Shown here: positions 54,487 to 63,704 of the stretch, in pieces
How positions within the stretch are numbered: the first letter of the stretch is position 1
Layout of the letters: each line of letters starts with the position of its first letter
Assembly (NCBI RefSeq): GCF_015680705.1
Contig: NZ_JADNYP010000002.1
Coordinates: 1 to 64,000, forward strand
Direction of reading: 5' to 3'
Origin: Pseudomonas fulva
Lineage (GTDB): Bacteria > Pseudomonadota > Gammaproteobacteria > Pseudomonadales > Pseudomonadaceae
Length of the DNA: 64,000 nucleotides
Notes under the pieces: generated by a model
Databases searched by the model: none
What the model saw: the letters and a program-made list of their open reading frames with translations, nothing else
Told to the model about the DNA's origin: nothing
Position numbers and translations under genes: made by a program

Positions 54487-56382
54487 TCAGGCCCAGACCA
54501 GCTCTCTGGCCGGCACCGGCCGGCCGAACCAGTAGCCCTGTCCCAGCTGGCACTGCTGCTCGAGCAGCAGGCGCGCCTGCTCGGCCTGCTCGATGCCTTC
54601 GGCCTGCACTTGCATGTTCATGCTGCGCGCCAGCGCGATGATGACCTGGACGATGGCGATGTCATCTTCGTCGCTCGGCAGCCCGGCGACGAAGCCCTGG
54701 TCGATCTTGAGCTTCTGCACCGGGAGCCGCTTGAGCCGCAGCAACGAGGAATAGCCAGTACCGAAATCGTCGATCGCCAGGCCCAGACCCAGCTCACGCA
54801 GGCGATGCAGTTGCTCGAGCGCGACCTCGGGATCTTCCATCACCGCGCTTTCCGTCACCTCCAGCTCCAGCAGCGCCGGGTCCAGGCCGGTCTCGTCCAG
54901 TACCTGCGCAACCTGGCGGTAGAGCCCGCACTGGCCGAACAGCCGGCTGGAAAGGTTGACCGCGACGAATGCCAGGCCGCGGCCCTCGGCCTGCCAGCGA
55001 ACCATCTGCTGGCACGCCTGGCGCAGCACCCAGGTGTCGATCTCGGCGATCAGCCCGGTCCGTTCGGCGATCGGGATGAATTCGGCAGGCGAGACCATGC
55101 CCCGTTGCGGATGCTGCCAGCGCACCAGGGCTTCGACACCGATCATGCGCGAGCTGGCCAGGTCATGCACCGGTTGGTAGAACACTCGCAGTTCCTGGTT
55201 CTCCAGGGCGCGCCGCAGCTCCCCCGCGGTTTCCACCCGATGCTGGGCGTGCGCGGTCAACTCCTCGGTGTACAACGCATAGTCGGCGCGGCCACTGCTC
55301 TTGGCCTTGAACAGCGCGGCATCGGCGTTGCGCAGCAGCTGTTCGGCGCTCAGTGCATCGCTGGGAAACAGGCTGATACCTACGCTCACGCTGATGAACA
55401 GGCGATGGTCGTCGAAGGCGAACGGCTCCTTCATGCGCTCGATGAGGGCCTGCGCCAGGGCAGCGGCCTGACCGAGCTGCTCGCAGTCCTCCAGCAGCAC
55501 GCCGAACTCGTCGCCACCCAGGCGTGCCAAAGTTGTTCCGTTGCCCAGGGTCTCGTCCAGGCGTTCGCCGACCAGCTTGAGCAGCACGTCACCGACCGTA
55601 TGACCCAGGCCGTCGTTGATGCTCTGGAAATGATCGAGGTCGAGCAACAGCAGTGCGCAACCGCGCTTGTTGTGCTGGGCGGCGCCCAGGGCATGCTCGG
55701 CGCGGTCGGTGAACAGCAGGCGATTGGCCAGGCCGGTCAGGGGATCGTGATGCGCCAGGAAGGCCAGTTCGCGCTCGGAATGCTTGATCGCGCTGATGTC
55801 ACTGAAGACCGCGACGTAATGGCTCAACTCGCCTTGGTCATCGCGAATGGCCCTGATGGTTTGCCATTGTGGATAGATTTCCCCGCTCTTGCGACGATTC
55901 CAGATCTCCCCGCTCCACTCGCCGGTTTCGGCAAGCGTGGCGTAGATCGCCTGGTAGAACGGTATGCCGTGGCGGCCGGACTTGAACTTGCTGGGCCGCT
56001 GGCCAAGCACCTCGCACTGCTGGTAGCCGGTGATGCGCATGAACGCGCGATTGACATGCACGATCAGCCCGCGGCGATCGGTGACCAGCACGCCTTCAAG
56101 GGTACTGTCGAAGACGGCGGCGGCCATGCGCAGGCGCTCGCGATCCTCGCTGCGAAGCCGGGCGCCGAGGCCGATGAAACTGAGTAGCCTGGCGCGTGAC
56201 ACGAAGATCAGCGCCGCGCTGACCACTGCCCAGCCAAGCGCGCTGACCTGGCGTCCGAGGTTCAAGGTCGTCGGGTCGTCGAAAAGCGTGCGCAACACCT
56301 GATCGGAAACTACCAGCCAGAAGACCGACAGCACCAGATACAGCGCTGCCATGCGCAAGGCGTCACGAACTGGAACAGACAT
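54487..56382 (-). CDS. membrane PAS-GGDEF-EAL protein (cyclic-di-GMP turnover)
   Basis: A 631-aa protein. Two transmembrane helices (about 8-28 and 45-62), a PAS domain (about 85-200: FDSTLEGVLVTDRRGLIVHV), GGDEF (about 215-380, motif RLGGDEFG intact but without the RxxD inhibitory site) and EAL (about 385-625: GVEALVRW, ELEVTESAVMED, IDDFGTGYSSL, KLKIDQGFV, QAEGIEQ). All EAL catalytic residues I can check are present, so phosphodiesterase activity is likely. It resembles P. aeruginosa PipA (PA0285), from memory. Divergent from a PAS-GGDEF gene. Confidence 0.9.
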   Translation of the reverse strand: MSVPVRDALRMAALYLVLSVFWLVVSDQVLRTLFDDPTTLNLGRQVSALGWAVVSAALIFVSRARLLSFIGLGARLRSEDRERLRMAAAVFDSTLEGVLVTDRRGLIVHVNRAFMRITGYQQCEVLGQRPSKFKSGRHGIPFYQAIYATLAETGEWSGEIWNRRKSGEIYPQWQTIRAIRDDQGELSHYVAVFSDISAIKHSERELAFLAHHDPLTGLANRLLFTDRAEHALGAAQHNKRGCALLLLDLDHFQSINDGLGHTVGDVLLKLVGERLDETLGNGTTLARLGGDEFGVLLEDCEQLGQAAALAQALIERMKEPFAFDDHRLFISVSVGISLFPSDALSAEQLLRNADAALFKAKSSGRADYALYTEELTAHAQHRVETAGELRRALENQELRVFYQPVHDLASSRMIGVEALVRWQHPQRGMVSPAEFIPIAERTGLIAEIDTWVLRQACQQMVRWQAEGRGLAFVAVNLSSRLFGQCGLYRQVAQVLDETGLDPALLELEVTESAVMEDPEVALEQLHRLRELGLGLAIDDFGTGYSSLLRLKRLPVQKLKIDQGFVAGLPSDEDDIAIVQVIIALARSMNMQVQAEGIEQAEQARLLLEQQCQLGQGYWFGRPVPARELVWA

Positions 56383-56748
56383 AACGGGTGGGAAAGCCCT
56401 TGGTAAAGATGAGGCATTATAGAGATTCGAGCCTGGCCTGACTCCCCGCCGAGGATGAATTCTCCCAAAGCGTGATGCCGTTCATGCAAACAGCGGCTCC
56501 ATGCGCCGGCGGCTGCCCCAGGCAGTGGAAAACCAGGCCGAGGCGCCTCGCCGCAGCCTCCCTGCCGAGGTGGAAGAAAGGCTCTATCCTGCGGTTTGGC
56601 TTCGGGTCGACAACCGATGACGCAGTCGTCCCGCCGGGGAGTGGCAGTTCCGGAACTTCGTCGACATGGCTCACTCAAAGCCCGTATTGCCCGCGTGGCG
56701 GGTCGGGTTCTGGCCGCACGCACCCTCGCCGAGAGCCGTTCCGTGCAC
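56383..56748. other. divergent region between the two cyclic-di-GMP genes
   Basis: No separate gene supported. The plus-strand frame of the next gene is open back to 56596 but lacks a credible earlier start. The region must hold the promoters of both the GGDEF-EAL and the GGDEF genes. No clear operator was found. Confidence 0.45.
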
Positions 56749-57735
56749 ATGGTCAACGAAATCCCCTCCTGCGCAAGCCCACAATCGGAAGCTGCCCGTA
56801 CCCTGCTTGCCCTGCTCCATGCACAGGGCGAAGTCGCCCGTCTCAGCGAGCGCGAACAGCTGTTCAGTTCGCTGCTCGAGAGCGTCAATGCAGTGCTGTG
56901 GGCTTTCGACTGGGAAACGCGTCAGGTGCTGTATGTCAGCCCGGCCTACGAGCGGATCTTCGGCCGTCCGGTCAGCCTGGTGCTGGCCGACTTCAACGAA
57001 TGGCGCGACAGTATCTACCCCGACGACCAGGAACATGCCGAGCGCAGCCTGGCCCAGGTGCTGGTGACAGGCGCCGTGGAAGATCGCGAGTACCGCATCA
57101 TCAATGGTGCCGGCCAGGTCCGCTGGCTCAGCGACAAGTGCTTCATCCGGCAGCCTGGCAGTGATCAGGAACAGCGGGTGATCATCGTCGGCATCGCCGA
57201 GGACATCACCGAGAAGAAGCGGCTCGAAGGCGAGCTGCAACGCCTGGCCACCACCGACGTGCTGACCCAGAGCAGCAACCGCCGGCACTTTTTCGAATGC
57301 GCGCGCAAAGCCTTCGAGACGGCCCGCCAGGACGGCTCGCCGCTGGCTTTCCTGCTGCTGGATATCGATGACTTCAAGCAGATCAATGACACCTACGGCC
57401 ACCAGCAGGGCGACCACGTCCTGCAGCGCGTCGCCGACAGCGGCAAGGCGGTCCTGCGTCGCGGCGATCTGTTCGGTCGGATCGGCGGCGAGGAGTTCGC
57501 CGCGGTGTTTCCCGGCTGTACCGCCGAGGTCGCCGAACAGATCGCCGAACGCCTGCAACGAGAGATCCAGCGCATGAGTTTCAGCCATGGCCAGGCGGCG
57601 TACAGCGTCACCATCAGCCAAGGCGTGACCGGCCTGGGCCAGACGGACGAGGCGCTCGACAACCTCTTCTGCCGTGCCGATGCGGCGATGTACCAGGCCA
57701 AGCGCCAGGGCAAGAATCAGATCGTCAGAGGCTGA
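56749..57735 (+). CDS. PAS-GGDEF diguanylate cyclase
   Basis: A 328-aa soluble protein. The PAS domain (about 30-150) has FDWETRQVLYVSPAYERIFG and a PAC tail VGIAEDITEKKRLE. The GGDEF domain (about 160-325) has the active-site motif RIGGEEF and an inhibitory-site RxxD (RRGD) five residues before it. Active synthesis of c-di-GMP with product inhibition is expected. The start is the ATG (MVNEIPS), which gives a normal N-terminus; longer in-frame versions from 56596 are less credible. Confidence 0.88.
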   Translation: MVNEIPSCASPQSEAARTLLALLHAQGEVARLSEREQLFSSLLESVNAVLWAFDWETRQVLYVSPAYERIFGRPVSLVLADFNEWRDSIYPDDQEHAERSLAQVLVTGAVEDREYRIINGAGQVRWLSDKCFIRQPGSDQEQRVIIVGIAEDITEKKRLEGELQRLATTDVLTQSSNRRHFFECARKAFETARQDGSPLAFLLLDIDDFKQINDTYGHQQGDHVLQRVADSGKAVLRRGDLFGRIGGEEFAAVFPGCTAEVAEQIAERLQREIQRMSFSHGQAAYSVTISQGVTGLGQTDEALDNLFCRADAAMYQAKRQGKNQIVRG

Positions 57736-57808
57736 AGCCACTGACGCAACCGCCGCCGGAGCGCCGGCCGGGCCCGTGCTTGACCCCAACTTCGGCACAC
57801 CACATAAA

Positions 57809-57834
57809 AAGAAACCCGCCGAAGCGGGTTTCTT
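57809..57834. terminator. bidirectional terminator between the GGDEF gene and gabT
   Basis: A perfect 11-bp stem AAGAAACCCGC/GCGGGTTTCTT with a CGAA loop and T-rich flanks on both strands, between convergent genes. Confidence 0.85.
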
Positions 57835-57850
57835 CATGCGCAGCTCAGAT

Positions 57851-59128
57851 TCAAGCCAGCTCAGCGAAGCACTCTTCGATGATTGCCAGGCCCTTGTCCA
57901 GCAGTTCGTCTTCAGCGGTCAACGGGACCAGGATACGCAGGACGTTGCCGTAGGTGCCGCACGACAGCAGGATCAGGCCCTTGTCGCGCGCCTTGGCCAC
58001 GACTTGGGAGACGGCAGCGGCGTTCGGGGTGTGGGTGCCTTTTTCGAAGACTTCCACGGCGATCATCGAGCCCAGACCACGGACGTCGCCGATGATCGGG
58101 TGCTTCTCCTGGATCTTGCGCAGGCCAGTGGTCAGACGCTCGCCGACAGCCTTGCTGCGGTCCAGCAGTTTCTCTTCTTCGAATACCTGGATCACGGCCA
58201 GGGCCGCGGCACAGGCGATCGGCGAACCGGCATAGGTACCGCCCAGGCCGCCTGGTGCGATGGCGTCCATGTATTCGGCCTTGCCGCAGACACCGGCCAG
58301 CGGGAAGCCGCCAGCGATGGACTTGGCGAAGGTGGTCAGGTCAGGCGTGACGCCCATCTGCTCCATGGCGAAGAAGGTGCCGGTGCGGCCAGCGCCAGTC
58401 TGCACTTCGTCGGCGATCAGCAGGATGCCGTGCTGGTCGCACAGGTCGCGCAGACGCTTCATCAGCTCCTTCGGCGCAGGCAGGAAGCCGCCTTCGCCTT
58501 GTACGGGCTCGAGGATGATCGCAGCGATGTCGCGCGGCTCGGCGTCGTTCTTGAAGATGCGCTCGACCGAGGCGATCGCGTCGTCGACGCTGATACCGTG
58601 CAGTTCGTTCGGGAACAGGGCACGGAAGATGCCACCTGGCATCAGGCCCATGCCAGCGGAGTACGGCACGACCTTGCCGGTCAGGCCCAGGGTCATCATG
58701 GTCCGACCATGGTAGCCGCCGGTGAAGGCGATCACACCGGCGCGGCCAGTGGCGGCACGAGCGATCTTGATGGCGTTCTCGACGGCTTCGGAGCCGGTGG
58801 AGACCAGCAGGGTCTTCTTGTCGAAGTCACCTGGTACCAGTTGGTTGATCTTCTCGCACAGCTCTACATAGGGTTCGTAGGCCAGCACCTGGAAGCAGGT
58901 GTGGCTGACCTTGGTCAGCTGCTCCTGGACAGCGGCAACCACCTTCGGGTGCAGGTGGCCGGTGTTGAGTACGGCGATGCCGCCGGCGAAGTCGATCAGT
59001 TCGCGGCCTTCAACGTCGACCACCGTCGAGTTCTTCGCGGTTTCGACGAAGATCGGGTGGATCTGGCCAACGCCACGTGGGACGGCGGCGACACGACGCT
59101 GCATCAAGGATTCGTTGGTCTTGCTCAT
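57851..59128 (-). CDS. gabT: 4-aminobutyrate aminotransferase
   Basis: A 425-aa PLP-dependent class III aminotransferase converting GABA and 2-oxoglutarate to succinate semialdehyde and glutamate. Signatures: the NTGHLHPKV substrate region, STGSEAVENAIKIARAATGR, ADEVQTGAGRTG and the PLP lysine in TTFAKSIAGGFPL. The ATG giving MSKTNES yields the usual length. It follows gabD by 176 bp on the same strand, forming gabDT. Confidence 0.95.
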   Translation of the reverse strand: MSKTNESLMQRRVAAVPRGVGQIHPIFVETAKNSTVVDVEGRELIDFAGGIAVLNTGHLHPKVVAAVQEQLTKVSHTCFQVLAYEPYVELCEKINQLVPGDFDKKTLLVSTGSEAVENAIKIARAATGRAGVIAFTGGYHGRTMMTLGLTGKVVPYSAGMGLMPGGIFRALFPNELHGISVDDAIASVERIFKNDAEPRDIAAIILEPVQGEGGFLPAPKELMKRLRDLCDQHGILLIADEVQTGAGRTGTFFAMEQMGVTPDLTTFAKSIAGGFPLAGVCGKAEYMDAIAPGGLGGTYAGSPIACAAALAVIQVFEEEKLLDRSKAVGERLTTGLRKIQEKHPIIGDVRGLGSMIAVEVFEKGTHTPNAAAVSQVVAKARDKGLILLSCGTYGNVLRILVPLTAEDELLDKGLAIIEECFAELA

Positions 59129-59304
59129 GGTGCCCTCATTCGCGCCAATGAACGGCGCTTTTATTCGGGGGCGGCTGGCTTTGCCTACGGACAGTATTCG
59201 TTGATCGACTGCCGCAGGCACCCTGGCCACCAGGTACTGCAGGTGTGAAAAAGACCAGCGAGACGTCGCTCTCGCGCCCCGCTGGCGAGGTAAAACCTAG
59301 ACGG

Positions 59305-60747
59305 TCAGATGCTCAGGCACAGGTACTTGATCTCGAGGTAGTCCTCGATGCCGTACTTGGAGCCTTCGCGGCCAAGGCCCGAGGCCTTGATGCCGCCGAA
59401 TGGCGCGACTTCGTTGGAAATCAGGCCGGTGTTGATACCCACCATGCCGTATTCCAGCGCCTCGGCGACACGGAACACACGGCTCATGTCACGGGCATAG
59501 AAGTACGAGGCCAGGCCGAACTCGGTGTCGTTGGACATGGCGATGACTTCGGCCTCGTCCTTGAAGCGGAACAGCGGTGCCAGCGGGCCGAAGGTCTCTT
59601 CCTTGGCCACGGCAGCGGTCTTCGGCACGTCGACCAGGATGGTCGGCTCGAAGAAGTTGCCTTCGATCTGCTTGCCGCCGGACAACACCTTGGCGCCCTT
59701 GGACACGGCGTCCTCGATGTGCTCCTGGACCTTGGCGACGGCCTTGCCGTCGATCAGGGGACCTGTGGTGGTGCCGTCTTCCAGGCCGTTGCCGATCTTG
59801 AGCTTGGCAACCGCGGCGGCCAGCTTCTCGGCGAACGCGTCGTAGACGCCGTCCTGCACATAGATGCGGTTGGCGCAGACGCAGGTCTGGCCGTTGTTGC
59901 GGTACTTGGAGATGATCGCGCCCTCGACCGCCTTGTCCAGGTCGGCGTCGTCGAACACGATGAACGGGGCGTTGCCGCCGAGCTCCAGGGACACCTTCTT
60001 GATGTCCTTGGCGCACTCTTCCATCAGTTGACGACCGATCTCGGTGGAGCCGGTGAAGGACAGCTTGCGTACCAGGGAGTTGGAAGTCAGTTCGCCGCCA
60101 ACCTCGCCGGCGCTGCCGGTGACCACGCTCAGCACACCGGCCGGGATGCCGGCACGGATGGCCAGCTCGACCAGGGCCAGGGCGGAGTACGGGGTCTGCG
60201 AGGCAGGCTTGAGCACCATGGTGCAACCGGCGGCCAGGGCTGGACCTGCCTTGCGAGTGATCATCGCGGCCGGGAAGTTCCACGGGGTGATGGCCGCGGT
60301 AACGCCGATCGGCTGCTTGATGACGATCAGGCGCTTGTCGGGCTGGTGGCCAGGGATGGTATCACCGTAGACGCGCTTGGCCTCCTCGGCGAACCACTCG
60401 ATGAACGAAGCGGCATAGCCGATTTCGCCCTTGGCCTCGGCCAGCGGCTTGCCCTGCTCGGTGGTCATCAGGCGCGCCAGGTCGTCCTGGTGCTCGATCA
60501 TCAGCTCGAACCAGCGACGCAGCTTGGCCGAGCGCTCCTTGGCGGTCAGCGCGCGCCAGGCTGGCAGCGCCTTGTCGGCGGCCTCGATGGCCCGGCGGGT
60601 TTCCGCGCTACCCATCTTCGGCACGGTGCCGATGACTTCGCCGGTGGCCGGGTTGGTCACCTTGATGGTCTGGCCGCTGTCCGCGTCCAGCCATTCACCA
60701 TCGATGAAGGCTTGCTGGCGGAACAACTGAGCGTCTTTGAGCTGCAT
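59305..60747 (-). CDS. gabD: succinate-semialdehyde dehydrogenase (NADP+)
   Basis: A 480-aa aldehyde dehydrogenase oxidising succinate semialdehyde to succinate. The catalytic Cys is in GQTCVCANR and the general-base Glu in LELGGNAPFIVFDDAD. NADP-binding FTGSTEIGRQL is present. AAGGA precedes the ATG. First gene of gabDT. Confidence 0.95.
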   Translation of the reverse strand: MQLKDAQLFRQQAFIDGEWLDADSGQTIKVTNPATGEVIGTVPKMGSAETRRAIEAADKALPAWRALTAKERSAKLRRWFELMIEHQDDLARLMTTEQGKPLAEAKGEIGYAASFIEWFAEEAKRVYGDTIPGHQPDKRLIVIKQPIGVTAAITPWNFPAAMITRKAGPALAAGCTMVLKPASQTPYSALALVELAIRAGIPAGVLSVVTGSAGEVGGELTSNSLVRKLSFTGSTEIGRQLMEECAKDIKKVSLELGGNAPFIVFDDADLDKAVEGAIISKYRNNGQTCVCANRIYVQDGVYDAFAEKLAAAVAKLKIGNGLEDGTTTGPLIDGKAVAKVQEHIEDAVSKGAKVLSGGKQIEGNFFEPTILVDVPKTAAVAKEETFGPLAPLFRFKDEAEVIAMSNDTEFGLASYFYARDMSRVFRVAEALEYGMVGINTGLISNEVAPFGGIKASGLGREGSKYGIEDYLEIKYLCLSI

Positions 60748-60966
60748 GTCGGCTTCCTTAACAGCACCGTGCGGGCACGGAGCGAATTGTCGATTGTTGA
60801 AAGGCGCCCCCACAGGGGGGGCTGCCGTCAGGAATTCACACTGGGCGGGACAACGGCCAGCGCCAGGCATAGAGCGTTTGAAATCTCAAACGAATCGTAA
60901 GGGTCTGCTGGGTGGAGAACAATAGGCTGTTCGAAAAAAAGAACGAACGGTTGCACAGGTCCCCGG
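60748..60966. other. intergenic region between argA and gabD
   Basis: No gene seen. It contains the gabD promoter region and the 3' end of argA. No clear terminator for argA was found. Confidence 0.4.
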
Positions 60967-62265
60967 TCACAAAGTCTTTTCGAAGATCTTGGAATTGCGC
61001 TGGTAGTTGTACAGCGATGCCCGCGCCGCCGGCAGCCGCTCTACGCCGCTCGGCGCGAAGCCACGTTCACGGAACCAGTGCGCGGTACGCGTGGTGAGCA
61101 CGAACAGGGTCTTGAGACCCAACTGCCGGGCCCGGCTCTCGATGCGCTCGAGCAGGTCATCGCCGCGCCCACCGTGACGGTATTCGGGATTCACTGCAAG
61201 GCACGCCAGCTCCCCTGCATCGGAGTCGACGATCGGGTACAGGGCCGCGCAGGCGATGATCATGCCATCACGCTCGACCACGCTGAACTGTTCGATCTCG
61301 CGCTCGAGCACCTCGCGGGAACGGCGCACCAGGATGCCCTGCTCCTCGAGCGGGCTGATCAGCTCCAGCAAGCCGCCGACATCCTCGATGGAGGCCTCGC
61401 GGACAATCTCGAACTGCTCCTGGGCGACCAGAGTGCCGCCACCGTCACGGGTGAACAGTTCGGTCAGCAATGCGCCATCCTCGGCATAGCTGACGATATG
61501 GCTGCGCGCCACCCCGCCCTTGCAGGCCTCGGCCGCCGCATCCAGCAACTCGCCCTGGTAATCGCTACCCAGCCGCTGCAGGTGCGCTGCCACCTGTTGC
61601 GGGCGCAGCTCGCGCACCAGTCGACCCTGCTCGTCGAGCAGCCCCGATTCGGCGCCGAACAGCAGCAGTTTATCGGCGCCCAGTTCGATCGCCGCGCGCG
61701 TGGCCACGTCTTCGCAGGCCAGGTTGAAGATTTCCCCGGTCGGCGAATAGCCCAGGGGCGAAAGCAGGACGATCGAGCGCTCGTCGAGCAGGCGATTGAT
61801 GCCCTTGCGGTCGATGCGCCGAACTTCGCCGGTATGGTGGTAGTCGACACCTTCCAGCACGCCGATCGGCCGCGCCGTGACCAGGTTCCCCGAAGCCACG
61901 CGCAACCGCGAGCCCTGCATCGGCGAAGCGGCCATGTCCATGGACAGGCGGGCTTCGATGGCGATGCGCAGGTGGCCGACCGCGTCGATCACGCAGTCGA
62001 GGGTGGACGAATCGGTGATACGCATCCCGCGATGATAGTGCGCGTTCAGGCCGCGCGCGGCCAGACGACTCTCGATCTGCGGACGCGAGCCATGCACCAG
62101 CACCAGGCGCACGCCAAGGCTGTGCAGCAGGACCAGGTCGTGGACGATGTTGCCGAAGTTGGGATGTTCGACGCCGTCGCCGGGCAGCATGACGACGAAG
62201 GTGCAATCGCGATGGGCATTGATGTAGGGCGAGGCATGACGCAACCAGTTGACGTATTCAGGCAT
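60967..62265 (-). CDS. argA: N-acetylglutamate synthase
   Basis: A 432-aa enzyme for the first step of arginine synthesis. The N-terminal amino-acid-kinase-like regulatory domain (about 1-285) has LVLVHGSRPQIESRL and GINRLLDERSIVLLSPLGYS. The C-terminal GNAT acetyltransferase domain (about 290-432) has LACLAVNPEYRHGGRGDDLL. Full length, as expected for the bacterial two-domain type that is feedback-inhibited by arginine. argE lies upstream, 129 bp away, on the same strand. Confidence 0.95.
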   Translation of the reverse strand: MPEYVNWLRHASPYINAHRDCTFVVMLPGDGVEHPNFGNIVHDLVLLHSLGVRLVLVHGSRPQIESRLAARGLNAHYHRGMRITDSSTLDCVIDAVGHLRIAIEARLSMDMAASPMQGSRLRVASGNLVTARPIGVLEGVDYHHTGEVRRIDRKGINRLLDERSIVLLSPLGYSPTGEIFNLACEDVATRAAIELGADKLLLFGAESGLLDEQGRLVRELRPQQVAAHLQRLGSDYQGELLDAAAEACKGGVARSHIVSYAEDGALLTELFTRDGGGTLVAQEQFEIVREASIEDVGGLLELISPLEEQGILVRRSREVLEREIEQFSVVERDGMIIACAALYPIVDSDAGELACLAVNPEYRHGGRGDDLLERIESRARQLGLKTLFVLTTRTAHWFRERGFAPSGVERLPAARASLYNYQRNSKIFEKTL

Positions 62266-62394
62266 GAGCGGGGCCTTGTGGGCAGGATGAATGGAAAAGG
62301 CACGGCACTTGGCGTACGAAAAGGCTCATCGTCGGAACAGGTTCGGCGTCACGCGCGGGCTCCTCATGTCGGTTCAGGTCGCTTGGATGGACGT

Positions 62395-63537
62395 TCATTC
62401 CAGGCAATAGTGCCGGATCATCTGACGCAATAGACGCACGGTAGGCTCGATGCGTGACATTTCCAGGTATTCGCCGGGCTGGTGGGCACAGGCGATGTCG
62501 CCAGGTCCGAGCACCAAAGTCTCGCAGCCCAGCGCCTGCAGGTAAGGCGCTTCGGTGCCAAAGGCCACGGCCTGCGCCCGATGCCCGGTCAGCCGCTCGG
62601 CCAGCTGCACCAGCTCGCTGTCGGCCGCCTGTTCGAAAGGCGCCACTTCGGGAAACAGCGGCGCGTAATCGATGCTGACCTCATGCTGTTCGGCCAGCGG
62701 TGCCAGCCTGGCGCGGATGGTACCGCGCAGCTGTTCGGGGTCCATGCCGGGCAGCGGTCGCAGGTCGAATTCGAGCGCGCACTGGCCGCAGATGCGGTTG
62801 GGATTGTCGCCGCCATGGATGCAGCCGAAGTTGAGGGTCGGACCAGGCACGCTGAACTGTGGATTGTCGTACCGCTTCTGCCACTCCCGACGCAGCCCCA
62901 TCAGTTCGCCCATCACCGCATGCATGGCTTCCATGGCGCTGCGCCCCAGGGTGGGGTCGGACGAATGCCCGCTGCGGCCCATGATGTCGATGCGCTCCAT
63001 CATGATGCCCTTGTGCATGCGGATCGGACGCAGCCCGGTCGGCTCGCCGATCACCGCGGCACGCCCCAGCGGCCGTCCGGCCTCGGCCAGGGCACGAGCG
63101 CCGGACATCGAGCTTTCCTCGTCGCAGGTGGCGAGGATCAGTAGCGGGCGCTTGAAATCATGCTCCAGCAATGGCTGCACGGCTTCGATGATCAGCGCGA
63201 AGAAGCCCTTCATGTCGCAGCTGCCCAGGCCGACCCAGCGGCCATCGATCTCGGTCAGCTTCAGCGGGTCGCTGCGCCACAGCTGCGCATCGTAGGGCAC
63301 GGTATCGCTGTGCCCAGCCAGCACCAGGCCACCCGGCCCGGAACCACGAGTGGCCAACAGGTTGAACTTGCCGGGGCTGACGGTCTGGATCTCGCACTGG
63401 AAGCCCAGGTCGGCGAGCCAGCCGGCCAGCAGCTCGATGACCTCGGCGTTGGACTGATCCAGGGCAGGCTGGGTGCAACTGACCGAGGACGTGGCGATCA
63501 GGGCGGCGAACTGGTCTTTGAGCGGCGGCAAAGGCAT
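62395..63537 (-). CDS. argE: acetylornithine deacetylase
   Basis: A 380-aa M20-family metallohydrolase releasing ornithine from N-acetylornithine. Metal ligands and catalytic residues are in LAGHSDTVPY, GSCDMKGFF, TCDEESSMSG, GEPTGL and CAHQPGEYLE. The second of two nearby ATGs is chosen because GAGGAG sits 7 nt before it; the first ATG is only 1-2 nt from that site. It is divergent from the CYTH gene. Confidence 0.94.
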   Translation of the reverse strand: MPLPPLKDQFAALIATSSVSCTQPALDQSNAEVIELLAGWLADLGFQCEIQTVSPGKFNLLATRGSGPGGLVLAGHSDTVPYDAQLWRSDPLKLTEIDGRWVGLGSCDMKGFFALIIEAVQPLLEHDFKRPLLILATCDEESSMSGARALAEAGRPLGRAAVIGEPTGLRPIRMHKGIMMERIDIMGRSGHSSDPTLGRSAMEAMHAVMGELMGLRREWQKRYDNPQFSVPGPTLNFGCIHGGDNPNRICGQCALEFDLRPLPGMDPEQLRGTIRARLAPLAEQHEVSIDYAPLFPEVAPFEQAADSELVQLAERLTGHRAQAVAFGTEAPYLQALGCETLVLGPGDIACAHQPGEYLEMSRIEPTVRLLRQMIRHYCLE

Positions 63538-63704
63538 GCGCATTCTCCTCGCGAGCGGCCCCCATCATAGGTCCATCCGGCGCCGCGAATAAACCGTGCA
63601 AGCCTGTCTGCTGTACACTCGTCGAGTCTGACGAAGCTCGTTTGCCGATGCGAACCTTCGGTAGATGCCGTAGGCACCCACCCCTGAGCCTGGATCACCC
63701 CGCG

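Noticed and set aside
56596..56748. N-terminal extension of the PAS-GGDEF protein
   Set aside because: Open in frame but basic, unlike the family, and lacking a convincing ribosome binding site; the ATG at 56749 is preferred.
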